Notes: generated by a model from the letters alone, not told the origin. Positions 8,076-16,586 are shown, numbered from the stretch's first letter. The stretch: DNA of 43,811 bases from an uncultured Rhodospirillaceae bacterium (GCA_900550445.1 URSF01000023.1:1-43811); one strand, 5' to 3'. Translations and numbers: made by a program.

Positions 8076-9212
8076 TCATTTTTCGGGAACCAGTTTTAGA
8101 ATCGTAATTTCCGCCGGCGCCAGAAAGCGCATTTGCGGGCCCCATTGGCCGCTGCCGCGGGAAACGTAAATCGCCGCGTCGTTATCCGTTTCATACAGGC
8201 CGGCCAGATATTTGTTGTACAGTTTGGTAAAAATGTGAAACGGGAAAATCTGTCCGCCGTGTGTATGTCCCGACACCTCCAGATCAAAAGCGTTATTTTT
8301 GCCGAAATCGGCGGGCGTGTGCGACATCAGCAGCCGGAACTGACCCGGTGCGGCATTTTGAAAAGCGGCTGCGGGATCAATTTGTAATTTATGAGCCGGG
8401 GCGGAAAACAAATCCGGTATTCCGGCAATGTACAGCTGATCCTGTATCGCCGTTCCGCTGTTTTCCAAAAAAGAAAAACCTAATTCTTTCAATAGGTTGA
8501 CGCTTGGCTCATATCCGGCGTAAAATTCGTGATTGCCCGTGACGAAATAAATTCCGCCGGAAGTTTTTAATTTTTGCAGCAGCTTTGCCGTTTCCAAAAC
8601 TCTACCGGGTTCATCGTCAATGATGTCGCCTGCCAGCAAAACGACGTCCGGATTTTCGGCGTTTGTTTTTTCGACAATGCCCTTTATCTTATCCGGACTG
8701 ATAACGCGATGAATATGCAGATCGCTTAGAACGGCAAGCGTTATCGGCCGTTTGATTTTACCGGAAGCGAACTCCAGCGTTTTTACCGCGGGGATTCTGA
8801 GACCTTCATAACAGGCCCAACCCGTGCAGACAAGACTGAAAACCAACAAAACGCCGTTCAGACGGATCAGAGTCGTTTTGGAAAACGGAGAAACAATTCC
8901 GGGCGTTTTAAATAACCGTCCCACTGCATAAACAGCCGTCCAGATAATATCCCTGAATACGGTTGCCGAAAATAAAATAATGCAGAAAACAAACAGGAAA
9001 TATAAAGAATACCGATAAGCGGCAAAGTATCGTCCCAAAAAGCTTTCAAACTGATAGGACGTCAGGGCGGGGATACAGCCGGCCAGTAAAAACAAGATAA
9101 AAAAGCCTGTTTTTTGTTTGCGTGTTAAATCCAAAAACCATGCGTAACGCCAAAACAGAAAAAAGGTGGCAAAGCACCCCAGAACAGATGTTGTTACGGC
9201 ACAACTGATCAT
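8076..9212 (-). CDS. Membrane-anchored metallophosphoesterase (YkuE/YaeI-like)
   Basis: The 378 residues comprise about four N-terminal membrane helices (residues 1-140) and then a calcineurin-like phosphoesterase domain. All metal-binding blocks are present: SDLHIH, GDIIDD, GNHEFY, and SGHTHGGQ near the C terminus. Relatives act on phosphoryl or UDP-lipid substrates at the membrane. The substrate here is unknown. It is the first gene of a likely two-gene unit with the DUF3737 protein and is preceded by a MerR-type promoter. Confidence 0.88.
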   Translation of the reverse strand: MISCAVTTSVLGCFATFFLFWRYAWFLDLTRKQKTGFFILFLLAGCIPALTSYQFESFLGRYFAAYRYSLYFLFVFCIILFSATVFRDIIWTAVYAVGRLFKTPGIVSPFSKTTLIRLNGVLLVFSLVCTGWACYEGLRIPAVKTLEFASGKIKRPITLAVLSDLHIHRVISPDKIKGIVEKTNAENPDVVLLAGDIIDDEPGRVLETAKLLQKLKTSGGIYFVTGNHEFYAGYEPSVNLLKELGFSFLENSGTAIQDQLYIAGIPDLFSAPAHKLQIDPAAAFQNAAPGQFRLLMSHTPADFGKNNAFDLEVSGHTHGGQIFPFHIFTKLYNKYLAGLYETDNDAAIYVSRGSGQWGPQMRFLAPAEITILKLVPEK

Positions 9213-9254
9213 GTCAACCTCCCTGAATATATTATCGAATCGCTGATTGTTTTC

Positions 9255-9285
9255 AGGTTACAAGTTAAAGTTAACATTAAGTCAA
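9255..9285 (-). promoter_or_regulatory. MerR-type (NmlR/AdhR-like) promoter for the metallophosphoesterase
   Basis: Minus strand: -35 TTGACT (9280-9285), 19-bp spacer, -10 TAACCT (9255-9260). The dyad TTAAAG-N4-CATTAA (9265-9280) is the least symmetrical of the four copies in the window but keeps position and spacing. Confidence 0.6.
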
Positions 9286-9308
9286 GATGTTTTTTTGCAA
9301 AAAAAAAA

Positions 9309-9935
9309 TCACTTTAATTGATTAAGCTCTTTTTTCAGCAAATTCAAGTCGTCGGAACAAAGCGCCGCCTGTATCCGGTCTAACTCTTCGTCGGAACGGT
9401 CGTAAATTTTTAAGGCTAAGAGTTCCTGAATGACAAAGTCTTCAAATCGTTTTTTAATCGGTTTTGCCGGATTGCCCCCGACAATCGTGTACGGTTCGAC
9501 GTCTTTGGCGACAATGCTGCCGGCGGCTATGACGCAACCTTCGCCCAGATGCACGCCCGGCAAAATCATGCTGCGCATGCCGATCCAAACGCCGTCGTCA
9601 ATATGGGTGTCGCCTTTTTGGCGATAGCTTTCAACAATTTTTTCCATAAAAGGATAATTGGAAAACCAATCGTTGCGGTGCGTGTTATTGCCGCCCATCA
9701 GGATAACGGTTTTGGCCCCGATACAGACGCAGTTGCCGATGTAAAGTTTGTCAATCGGCCATTGCGGCTGCCAGTGTTGTAAGCTGTAAGCGTTGCCGTA
9801 AAGATAACGCACAACGTAATTTTCAAAATTTTCGGTCCAGGCATTGCTGTAATAGCTTTTTGTTCCCTTGACGATAATGTTGGGATTTTTGACGCTTTGA
9901 TGCAGATATTCGACTTTTGACCAGTGTTTTTGCAT
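9309..9935 (-). CDS. CatB-related xenobiotic O-acetyltransferase
   Basis: The 208-residue left-handed beta-helix (hexapeptide repeat) acetyltransferase has the layout of CatB/Vat enzymes: KNPNIIV near the start, the catalytic histidine in GGNNTHR, GDTHIDDGVWIG, and the family block VEPYTIVGGNPAKPIKKRF before a helical tail. CatB acetylates chloramphenicol and Vat acetylates streptogramin A. Which drug, if any, this member modifies cannot be read from sequence, and chromosomal relatives are often not resistance genes. Its ATG overlaps the stop of the upstream gene by one base (TAATG), so the two are translationally coupled. Confidence 0.85.
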   Translation of the reverse strand: MQKHWSKVEYLHQSVKNPNIIVKGTKSYYSNAWTENFENYVVRYLYGNAYSLQHWQPQWPIDKLYIGNCVCIGAKTVILMGGNNTHRNDWFSNYPFMEKIVESYRQKGDTHIDDGVWIGMRSMILPGVHLGEGCVIAAGSIVAKDVEPYTIVGGNPAKPIKKRFEDFVIQELLALKIYDRSDEELDRIQAALCSDDLNLLKKELNQLK

Positions 9936-10801
9936 TACCAGAATTTAAACAGTTTAAGCAGGTTTAATTTGTTTTTCTTTGTCATAAAAACTTTATTGCA
10001 ATAGGGACACTGCGTAAAGGCGGCGGAAAACTTTTTCGCCAGTTTCATGACGATGAACGGCGGAATCAAAGTTACAATCAAAATCAGTGCGACAGCGGCG
10101 TAAAAGGCAAAACGGTAGTATTTTTCAATGCCGTCAAACAAGTCTTTGAAAACGCCGTTTTTATTTCCGGCCAGTTCGGTATAAATCGTTTTTGTCGCTT
10201 TTCTGTCCGCTTCGGACATCAAACCGTATTTGCCGTTTATCATATTCTTATAAGAAGCGCCGCTTAACGCCAGCTGTTTTTTTATCTGCGTTTGCGCCAA
10301 AGAAGAAACTTCTTTTTTCAGGCCGGCTTGAATTTCCGTGTTCAAAGACGTTTTAACCTGTTCGGTTGTTTTCGTCAGCTGCTTGTTGACACTGTCGATC
10401 TGTTTTTGCAGCGCGGCGGAAGTATCGCCGATTTTCGCGGCTTCTTTTATTCCCAGTTTTGATAATTTGGACGCGGCCTGTTTTGTTTTTTCGGCGGCTT
10501 GTTCCGCTTTATCCAGCTTGATTTCCGGCACTTTGATTTTTGCCGTGTACTTTTCAATGTCAATGCCGGCCAGAACTTTGTCGGAAAAGGCGGCGTATTG
10601 TTCCGTTAAAATGCCGTTGGCCTGGGCAATCGTTTTAACCGCGATAAATTCCTTGATACTGTCCGCGCGGGACGCCGCAAAATAAACGGCCGGAACGACG
10701 ATCAGCAAAATCCATAACAGGGAAAAAATCCGCGCCGCTTTTATTAAAGGCGATGTTTGATGCAAAAGTTTATATTCTTCGCCGCTTGTCGTTGTTGTCA
10801 T
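9935..10801 (-). CDS. Unrecognised two-helix membrane protein with periplasmic coiled coil
   Basis: I do not recognise the family. The 288-residue product has one transmembrane segment near residues 22-42. A long Lys/Glu/Ala/Gln-rich helical region (about 60-220) is probably a coiled coil outside the cytoplasm. A second transmembrane segment (about 232-258) is followed by a cytoplasmic tail ending in CPYCNKVF, a CxxC that could bind zinc. I chose the start at MTTTTSGEE because a TTGCCT-16-TATAAT promoter puts the transcription start near 10826, downstream of an ATG at 10834. It is coupled to the acetyltransferase gene. Confidence 0.65.
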   Translation of the reverse strand: MTTTTSGEEYKLLHQTSPLIKAARIFSLLWILLIVVPAVYFAASRADSIKEFIAVKTIAQANGILTEQYAAFSDKVLAGIDIEKYTAKIKVPEIKLDKAEQAAEKTKQAASKLSKLGIKEAAKIGDTSAALQKQIDSVNKQLTKTTEQVKTSLNTEIQAGLKKEVSSLAQTQIKKQLALSGASYKNMINGKYGLMSEADRKATKTIYTELAGNKNGVFKDLFDGIEKYYRFAFYAAVALILIVTLIPPFIVMKLAKKFSAAFTQCPYCNKVFMTKKNKLNLLKLFKFW

Positions 10802-10832
10802 ATATTCCGGCCTTTCCTGAAAAATTTTTTTC

Positions 10833-10860
10833 ATTATACCTTTCGGTCAGGCGAAGGCAA
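10833..10860 (-). promoter_or_regulatory. Sigma70-type promoter of the membrane protein-acetyltransferase unit
   Basis: Minus strand TTGCCT (10855-10860), 16-bp spacer, consensus TATAAT (10833-10838). Confidence 0.6.
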
Positions 10861-10894
10861 GTTCTTTAAAAAACAGCGGGTGTTTTTTGTCGTC

Positions 10895-10924
10895 TTGCCG
10901 TTTTGGCGCCGGCGGGAGTATAAT
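10895..10924 (+). promoter_or_regulatory. Sigma70-type promoter of the kinase-esterase unit
   Basis: TTGCCG (10895-10900), 18-bp spacer, consensus TATAAT (10919-10924). It lies 30 bases upstream of the chosen start codon and is divergent from the promoter at 10833-10860. Confidence 0.6.
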
Positions 10925-10953
10925 GGCGAAAAGGTTTTTAAAGAGGAATGAAA

Positions 10954-11499
10954 ATGATTATGGCAATCGGCGGCGCCGGCAGCTGCGGCAAAACTTTTCT
11001 GGCGCAGAAATTATTGGAACGTTATGCCGTACCGTATATTTCTCTGGATCATTTAAAAATGGGGTTGATCCGCGGCGGGGAACCTCTGGACGTTGAAAAC
11101 GACGCTCAAATCACGCAAAGACTGTGGCCGGTTGTCCGCGGGATTATGGAAGTTAATATTGAAAATCATCAGAATATCATTCTGGAGGGGTGCTATCTGC
11201 CTGCGGACAAACTGAGAAAACTGCAGGAAAAGTATCCTGATGAAACCGCTTTTTTCTGTATCGGTTTTTCTGCCGCTTATATTAATAAATATTTTGACAG
11301 CCGTATTATAAAATACAGAAATGTGATCGAAACGCGCTTATATGACGAAACGCGCAGTCCGGAAGAAATGATCCGGGAAAATGAAGCGGTGAAAAAAAAC
11401 TGTTTGGAACATCAGATCAGGTTTTTTGAAATCGGCGATGATTTTAATTTGTTTGTTCAGGAAGTTTTTGACTGGCTGGACAGGAAAGGAAAAAAATGA
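10954..11499 (+). CDS. P-loop small-molecule kinase-like protein
   Basis: The 181-residue product is a small P-loop protein with Walker A GGAGSCGKT at the N terminus and a hydrophobic strand ending in LEGCY in the place of a kinase Walker B. An arginine-rich segment (RLYDETRSPEEMIRENE) could be the lid. This is the plan of adenylate-kinase-like or 2-phosphoglycerate-kinase-like proteins, but the substrate is not identifiable. I prefer ATG 10954 to 10948 because AGAGGA then sits 6 bases upstream rather than abutting the codon. The stop overlaps the next gene by 4 bases (ATGA), indicating co-translation. Confidence 0.65.
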   Translation: MIMAIGGAGSCGKTFLAQKLLERYAVPYISLDHLKMGLIRGGEPLDVENDAQITQRLWPVVRGIMEVNIENHQNIILEGCYLPADKLRKLQEKYPDETAFFCIGFSAAYINKYFDSRIIKYRNVIETRLYDETRSPEEMIRENEAVKKNCLEHQIRFFEIGDDFNLFVQEVFDWLDRKGKK

Positions 11500-12143
11500 A
11501 ATTTCAGTATATTAATCATCATTCGGAACGATTGGTCGTTTTTTTTGCGGGCTGGGGGTGCGATGAACATCAGTTCGCGGAATTAAAAGATCCCGGCAGT
11601 GATATTTTGATTTTGTTTGATTATGACGATTTGAAAATCCCGTTTGATTTTTCAAAATATGCCGAATTGAACGTGATTGCGTATTCGGCCGGCGTGTTTG
11701 TATCGTCTTTGCTGAACGCCGGACTGCCGCGGGTCAAAAAACGTGTCGCGGTCAACGGTAATCCGTATTTGTTTGATGAAGATCTGGGATTGTCGAAACG
11801 AATTTTAAACGTGCTGGAATCGGTTGATTTGAATAACTATCTGGCTTTCAGGCGGCAGTATATGGTTGAAACGGACGCGGAATTTTCCGAATATAATCGT
11901 CTGCAGTCGTTGCGCAGTGTCGAAAGCTGCGCCGGGGAGCTGAATTTTTTAAAAGAACTGTACGCGTCGCGCAAACCGGATATACGTGATGATTTTGACA
12001 AAGCCGTATTTTCTGAAAACGAGCCGTTTTTTAATCTGGATAATCAAAAGAAATTTTATGACGGCAGAATCGGAATCGTTGCGGCGGCGCGGCATCACCT
12101 GTTTTTTAAATTTAAGTCGTTTGAAGAGATATTAAACTATTAA
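11496..12143 (+). CDS. BioG-like (DUF452) alpha/beta hydrolase
   Basis: The 215-residue product matches the DUF452/BioG pattern: FFAGWGCDEHQF near the start (oxyanion-hole region), nucleophile Ser64 in AYSAGVF, VAVNGNPYLFDE, and a C-terminal HHLFF supplying the catalytic histidine. BioG removes the methyl ester from pimeloyl-ACP in the early biotin pathway. No other biotin gene is in the window. The overlap with a kinase-like gene is unusual for bioG, so the physiological substrate is uncertain. Confidence 0.7.
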   Translation: MKFQYINHHSERLVVFFAGWGCDEHQFAELKDPGSDILILFDYDDLKIPFDFSKYAELNVIAYSAGVFVSSLLNAGLPRVKKRVAVNGNPYLFDEDLGLSKRILNVLESVDLNNYLAFRRQYMVETDAEFSEYNRLQSLRSVESCAGELNFLKELYASRKPDIRDDFDKAVFSENEPFFNLDNQKKFYDGRIGIVAAARHHLFFKFKSFEEILNY

Positions 12144-12171
12144 TTTATAAAAAATAGTTTTAATTCAATAT

Positions 12172-12237
12172 GATATATTATATCTTTAAAGGGTATTATT
12201 TCAAACGTTTGACTTAATTCTGTTCCCGTGCTACTTT
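12172..12237 (+). promoter_or_regulatory. Promoter and palindromic operator of the TetR-exporter operon
   Basis: TTGACT (12209-12214), 17-bp spacer, TACTTT (12232-12237). The perfect 12-bp palindrome TCAAACGTTTGA (12201-12212) overlaps the -35 hexamer, where a TetR-family repressor would block RNA polymerase. A second perfect dyad GATATA-T-TATATC lies at 12172-12184. Autoregulation is typical of CecR-like regulators, but assigning these sites to this protein is inference. Confidence 0.5.
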
Positions 12238-12257
12238 TTTCAAAAAAGGAAAAAGGT

Positions 12258-12887
12258 ATGACGGATACAAAAACGAAGCTGCTGCGCTCTGCCGCGAAAC
12301 TGTTTGCCAAATACGGTCTTGACGGCGTTTCAACCCGCGATCTGGCAAAGCGGTCGGGGGTAAATTTATGTTCGATCAATTATTATTTCGGCACGAAACA
12401 AAAATTATACGAAGCCGTTTTGCAAGACGTGATTTCATATATTTCGGATCATTTTCTTTTTTCTGTCCGCGAAGCAATCGCTTCGGCCGGACAAATGACG
12501 CCCCGGGAAGAAATAAAGTGCATTATCGGACATTTTTTTGAGTTTTTATGCGGTGAAGACGTGTCTGAAATTCAGGCCGAGCTTTTGATGAAAGAATTAT
12601 TAAAACCGACGGCGGCGTATGACCGGTTTTATCTGACGATTTTTGAACCTCTGCACAAACGATTGTCCGGCCTGGTCGCTTCCGAATTGAATTTACCGCC
12701 GGATTCGCGGCGGGCCGTTTTACAGACGCATATTCTGCTGGGGCAGGTCGCTATGTTCAGAATCCATAAAACGGCTTTGTTGCGGCGGCTGGGCATGAAA
12801 AAATATACGCCGGAACTGATGGAACGGACAAAATTGCTGTTAATGCGCAGCTGCGACGCTGTTTTAAATGCGTTAAGGGAGGAATAA
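12258..12887 (+). CDS. TetR-family regulator, CecR (YbiH)-like
   Basis: The product has about 209 residues. The N-terminal TetR HTH reads LLRSAAKLFAKYGLDGVSTRDLAKRSGV...INYYFGTKQKLYEAV, and the helical ligand domain resembles the CerR/DUF1956 type found in E. coli CecR. CecR controls the ybhGFSR exporter genes, and here the next three genes are HlyD, ABC ATPase and ABC-2 permease, the same set. ATG 12258 follows AAAAAGG and fits a transcription start near 12244. An ATG at 12228 would lie inside the promoter. The stop overlaps the next ATG (TAATG). Confidence 0.88.
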   Translation: MTDTKTKLLRSAAKLFAKYGLDGVSTRDLAKRSGVNLCSINYYFGTKQKLYEAVLQDVISYISDHFLFSVREAIASAGQMTPREEIKCIIGHFFEFLCGEDVSEIQAELLMKELLKPTAAYDRFYLTIFEPLHKRLSGLVASELNLPPDSRRAVLQTHILLGQVAMFRIHKTALLRRLGMKKYTPELMERTKLLLMRSCDAVLNALREE

Positions 12888-13849
12888 TGAAAAAACTGCT
12901 GTTTCTTTTCTGCCTGCTGATCGCCTCCTGCCAATCGGAAAAAACAGACGTTTACAACGGTTATGTCGAAGGCGAATATGTTTATGTTTCCGCTTATACC
13001 GGCGGGATTTTGGATCGGATTGACGTTGTTAAAGGACAGCTTGTCGATCCGGGCGCCGCTTTGTTTCGCCTTGACGAAGAAATTTGGGCGGCGGATCTGG
13101 CGCGCGCGCAAAGCGTTCTGGACAAAGCGTATGCGAACCTGTCGAATTTAAGCAAAGGCAAGCGCAGACAGGAACTTGACGTTATTTTAAAACAAAAAGC
13201 GCAGGCGCAGGCGGTTCTGGATAATGCGCGCAAAGAATTTATGCGGGCGGAAGAACTGATAAAAACGCGCAATATCAGCCGGTCGGATTATGATAAAAAG
13301 CGTTCCGATTATGAAAACGCCCGCGCAAAAACGGAAGAGTTGGAAGCTTCGTTTCAAACGGCGACTTTGGCCGCGCGCGAAGACGAATTAACCGCGGCGC
13401 GCAAAGAAATTGAAGCCGCCGCTCAGGATTTAAAGAAAATACAAAAACAGGCGGCAAATAACGCGGCGGTTTCTCCCGTCGCCGGGAGGGTGCAGGACGT
13501 TTATTTCCGCCGCGGCGAATTTGTGCCGGCAGGAACGCCGGTCGTATCCGTACTGCCGCCCGAAAATGTCAAAGCGCGTTTTTATGTGCCGGAAAACGTT
13601 TTTTCGCAAATTAAACCGGGGACGAAAGTGTCGGTTTTTTGCGACGCCTGTCCGCCCGCGGGGATTGCGGCGTCAGTGTCTTTTATTTCCACGCAAAGCG
13701 AATTTACGCCGCCGGTCATTTACAGTGTGGAAAGCCGGAATAAGCTGGTTTTTATGATCGAAGCGGTCTTTGATGACAAAACGCGGAATCTGCCGCCCGG
13801 ACTGCCCGTTAACGTAAGGATAGATCATGATGAGCGCGCCGGCGATTGA
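12887..13849 (+). CDS. HlyD-family periplasmic adaptor lipoprotein (YbhG-like)
   Basis: The 320-residue membrane-fusion protein starts with a lipoprotein signal, lipobox LIASC with acylated Cys19 or so. The first half of a biotinyl-lipoyl-like domain follows (GGILDRIDVVKGQLVDPGAALF), then a long Ala/Lys/Glu/Gln/Arg coiled-coil hairpin (about 65-190). The lipoyl half (VSPVAGRVQDVYFRRGEFV) and a beta-barrel domain complete it. It links the inner-membrane ABC transporter to an outer-membrane channel. Its 3' end overlaps the ATPase gene by 23 bases. Confidence 0.9.
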   Translation: MKKLLFLFCLLIASCQSEKTDVYNGYVEGEYVYVSAYTGGILDRIDVVKGQLVDPGAALFRLDEEIWAADLARAQSVLDKAYANLSNLSKGKRRQELDVILKQKAQAQAVLDNARKEFMRAEELIKTRNISRSDYDKKRSDYENARAKTEELEASFQTATLAAREDELTAARKEIEAAAQDLKKIQKQAANNAAVSPVAGRVQDVYFRRGEFVPAGTPVVSVLPPENVKARFYVPENVFSQIKPGTKVSVFCDACPPAGIAASVSFISTQSEFTPPVIYSVESRNKLVFMIEAVFDDKTRNLPPGLPVNVRIDHDERAGD

Positions 13850-14741
13850 GGTAAAGGGACTGACAAAAGCTTTCGGACCGCGCGTGGTTGTCAATCATGT
13901 CAACATTACGGTGCCGCGGGGGAAAATTTATGGTTTTCTGGGGCCGAACGGCAGCGGAAAAACAACGACGATCCGAATGTTGTGCGGGTTGCTGACGCCC
14001 GACGGCGGGAACGGAACGTGCCTGGGGTTTGATATTTTGACGCAAAGCGCGCTGATCCGCAAAAAAGTCGGTTACATGACGCAGAAATTCAGTTTTTGGG
14101 AAGATTTGACCATTCGTGAAAATTTGGAATTCACAGCGAATATATACGGTATGGATCATGTCCAACGCCGGGTTGACGAGGCTTTGGAAAAACTGCGCCT
14201 GACGTCGCGCGCCGGCCAGCTGGCAGGCAGTCTGTCGGGCGGGTGGAAACAGCGTCTGGCGCTGTCCGCGTGTATTTTGCACGAACCGGATATTTTGCTG
14301 CTGGACGAACCGACGGCGGGCGTCGATCCCAAAGCGCGGCGTGAATTTTGGGACGAAATCAATCACTTGTCCGATAATGGGCTGACGGTTCTGGTCAGTA
14401 CGCATTATATGGACGAAGCCGAACGGTGTCATGAGATCGTATATATCGCTTACGGCAATATTATGGCGCAGGGAACCGTAGAACAGGTGATTGCGAAAAC
14501 AGGACTGAAAACATTTGATGTAACGGGCGGACAGACGGCTGTTCTGCGTTTAAAATTGGAAGATTGTCCTGATATAACGACGATGGCTTTGTTCGGGGAA
14601 CATCTGCATATCTGCGGCCCGGACGCCGAAAAACTGAAAACGGTTTTAACGCGTCTGGCGGACGGTTGCGTCTGGCGTGAAATTCCGACAACATTGGAAG
14701 ACGCGTTTATTTATTATTTAAAAAACGCGAAGGAAAACTGA
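13827..14741 (+). CDS. ABC transporter ATPase subunit (YbhF-like, single domain)
   Basis: The 304-residue nucleotide-binding subunit has Walker A GPNGSGKTT, signature LSGGWKQRLAL, Walker B LLLDEPTAGVD and a switch histidine in STHYMDEAE. About 80 C-terminal residues extend beyond the core, as in drug-exporter (DrrA/YbhF) subunits. E. coli YbhF carries two ATPase domains. This one has a single domain, so it should act as a homodimer. The start ATGATG at 13827 has AAGGA upstream and lies within the end of the adaptor gene. It is separated by one base from the permease gene. Confidence 0.92.
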   Translation: MMSAPAIEVKGLTKAFGPRVVVNHVNITVPRGKIYGFLGPNGSGKTTTIRMLCGLLTPDGGNGTCLGFDILTQSALIRKKVGYMTQKFSFWEDLTIRENLEFTANIYGMDHVQRRVDEALEKLRLTSRAGQLAGSLSGGWKQRLALSACILHEPDILLLDEPTAGVDPKARREFWDEINHLSDNGLTVLVSTHYMDEAERCHEIVYIAYGNIMAQGTVEQVIAKTGLKTFDVTGGQTAVLRLKLEDCPDITTMALFGEHLHICGPDAEKLKTVLTRLADGCVWREIPTTLEDAFIYYLKNAKEN

Positions 14742-14742
14742 G

Positions 14743-15876
14743 ATGTTTGATTTTTCTCTGCAAAGAATGAAGGCTTTGATCTGCAAAGAATTTATTCAGT
14801 TAAAACGCGATCGGCCGACGCTGGTGATGATTGTCATGCTGCCAATTATACAGCTGCTGCTGTTCGGATACGCGATCAACATGGATCCGAAACACATGCC
14901 GGCGGCCGTGATTTCGCGCGACAATACGTTTTTGACGCGCAGCCTGACGGCCGCTTTGGAAAAATCGGATTATTTTAAATTTACCGTGCCGGCCGCAAGC
15001 GATGTTCAGGGAGATCGCCTGCTGCGCCGCGGCGACGTGATGTTTGTCGTTACGATTCCGGACAATTTTACCGCAGATGTGATCCGCGGGCAAAAACCGT
15101 CCGTTCTGCTGCAGGCGGACGCTTCCGACCCCGGTACGATCAGCGGAGCGGTCGGCGCTTTGACGCAGATTGCGGACAAAGTTATTACCCGTGAAATGAC
15201 GGGCAGTCTGGCAAAACTGCGGCAGGAATCGCCTGCTTTTTCCATTCAGGTGCAAAAATCCTATAATCCCGAAGGTTTTACCCGTTATAACATTGTTCCC
15301 GGTCTGATCGGCATCGTATTGATTTTTACGGGCGTGATGATGACAGCGCTGGCTTTGACGCGCGAACGGGAACGCGGCACGATGGAAAATCTGCTGGCAA
15401 TGCCCGTCCGTCCGCTGGAAGTAATGGCCGGAAAAATTACGCCGTTTATTTTTATCGGATTGTTTCAGGCTTTGCTGATTTTGACAATCGCCCGTTATTT
15501 GTTTTCCATTCCCGTAATCGGCAGTTTCGGATTGTTGTTTTTTTGTATGGTTCTGTTCATTATCTGCAATTTATCTTTGGGTTTTTTAATCTCGACGATT
15601 GCTAAAAATCAAACGCAGGCGCTGCAAATGTCAATTTTCGTTTTGCTGCCTTCGTTAATGTTGACGGGATTTATGTTCCCGTTTCACGGTATGCCCGAAT
15701 GGGCGCAGATGATCGGACGGTGTATTCCGCTGACTTATTTCGTGCGCATTGTGCGCGGCATTATGCTGAAAGGATCGGAGTTTGCGGATATCGTTCCGCA
15801 TTTGTGGCCGTTGCTGGTGCTGATGGCAGTTATTACGGGCGTTACGATGAAAGCGTACAAAAACACGCTGGATTAA
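14743..15876 (+). CDS. ABC-2 type permease (YbhS/YbhR-like)
   Basis: The 377-residue permease follows the ABC-2 plan. An N-terminal amphipathic segment (KALICKEFIQLKRDRPTL) and the first helix come first. A large periplasmic domain of about 130 residues follows, then five more helices with the conserved RERERGTMENLLAMPV coupling region after helix 2 and FIFPFHGMPEW-like sequence before the last helix. It forms the exporter with the preceding ATPase and adaptor. Only one permease gene is present, whereas E. coli has ybhS and ybhR. The stop codon shares TTAA with the convergent ArsR gene. Confidence 0.9.
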   Translation: MFDFSLQRMKALICKEFIQLKRDRPTLVMIVMLPIIQLLLFGYAINMDPKHMPAAVISRDNTFLTRSLTAALEKSDYFKFTVPAASDVQGDRLLRRGDVMFVVTIPDNFTADVIRGQKPSVLLQADASDPGTISGAVGALTQIADKVITREMTGSLAKLRQESPAFSIQVQKSYNPEGFTRYNIVPGLIGIVLIFTGVMMTALALTRERERGTMENLLAMPVRPLEVMAGKITPFIFIGLFQALLILTIARYLFSIPVIGSFGLLFFCMVLFIICNLSLGFLISTIAKNQTQALQMSIFVLLPSLMLTGFMFPFHGMPEWAQMIGRCIPLTYFVRIVRGIMLKGSEFADIVPHLWPLLVLMAVITGVTMKAYKNTLD

Positions 15877-16490
15877 TCAAAATGCCGATGAATACACTGT
15901 ATGATCGTTTTGTGGATTCCCGGCGTGATTTCGTAATAAACGAACCGGCCGTCTTTTCTGGATTTGACGAATCCGCAGTCGCGCAGACGTTTTAAATACT
16001 GCGATGTTTTCAGCTGTTCAATGCCGGTGCCTTTGACAATGTCGGATACGCAGCTTTCCCCGGACAAGGTCAGGTATTCCAGAATTCTGATTTTATCAAT
16101 ATGCGCAAACAATTTGATATGGTTGGCCGTCATTGTCATAAAATCGCGTGGCAATGGCAGTTTAACGCCGTCTGCCAGAAATTTAAAATCGTCCGTCATA
16201 TAGCCGTACAATTTCCGGGCGCAGTGGAATAAGCTGGCCGGGTATTCTCCGCTGAGCGCGTAATAAATAAAAATGCCCCGCCGCTGCGTTTTTACCAGAC
16301 CGGCGTCGCGCAGTTTTTTCAGATTCTGAGAAACAATAATTTGTTCTTCGCCGATTCCTTTTGTGATGTCGGATACGGAAGACGGACCGTGAATGTCTAA
16401 AAATTCCAAAATACGCAGCCGCAGCGGGTGACCGATATAGTAAACTCCTCTGACGGCTTGTTCCATAATTTCGACGGGCAGCTGCTGCAT
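15873..16490 (-). CDS. Tandem ArsR-type two-winged-helix regulator
   Basis: The 205-residue protein contains two ArsR-like winged helices in one chain. The first (about 10-80) has HPLRLRILEFLDIHGPSSVSDI and VSQNLKKLRDAGLVKTQRRGIFIYYAL. The second (about 117-200) has IDKIRILEYLTLSGESCVSDI and TSQYLKRLRDCGFVKSRKDGRFVYYEI. ArsR proteins normally have one such domain and dimerise, so this looks like a fused dimer. Cysteines cluster in the second half (SCVSDIV, RDCGF, IIQCIH) and could sense a metal or thiol state. The gene is divergent from the thiol operon, with a strong dyad between them. Confidence 0.85.
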   Translation of the reverse strand: MQQLPVEIMEQAVRGVYYIGHPLRLRILEFLDIHGPSSVSDITKGIGEEQIIVSQNLKKLRDAGLVKTQRRGIFIYYALSGEYPASLFHCARKLYGYMTDDFKFLADGVKLPLPRDFMTMTANHIKLFAHIDKIRILEYLTLSGESCVSDIVKGTGIEQLKTSQYLKRLRDCGFVKSRKDGRFVYYEITPGIHKTIIQCIHRHFD

Positions 16491-16513
16491 GGAAAACTTT
16501 AACCCCTTGTTTT

Positions 16514-16586
16514 TTCTGAAATATATCAGAAATTAATCGGCGTGTAAATATTTTTATTGACAATTTTAATACATAGTAATTATTAT
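16514..16586 (+). promoter_or_regulatory. Operator dyad and promoter between the ArsR gene and the thiol operon
   Basis: TTCTGA-N6-TCAGAA (16514-16531, one further pair extends it) is a clean inverted repeat 24 bases upstream of the ArsR start. It is followed by TTGACA (16557-16562), an 18-bp spacer and TATTAT (16581-16586) reading toward 16623. The dyad is a likely binding site for the tandem ArsR protein, acting on its own promoter and perhaps the divergent one. Confidence 0.55.
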
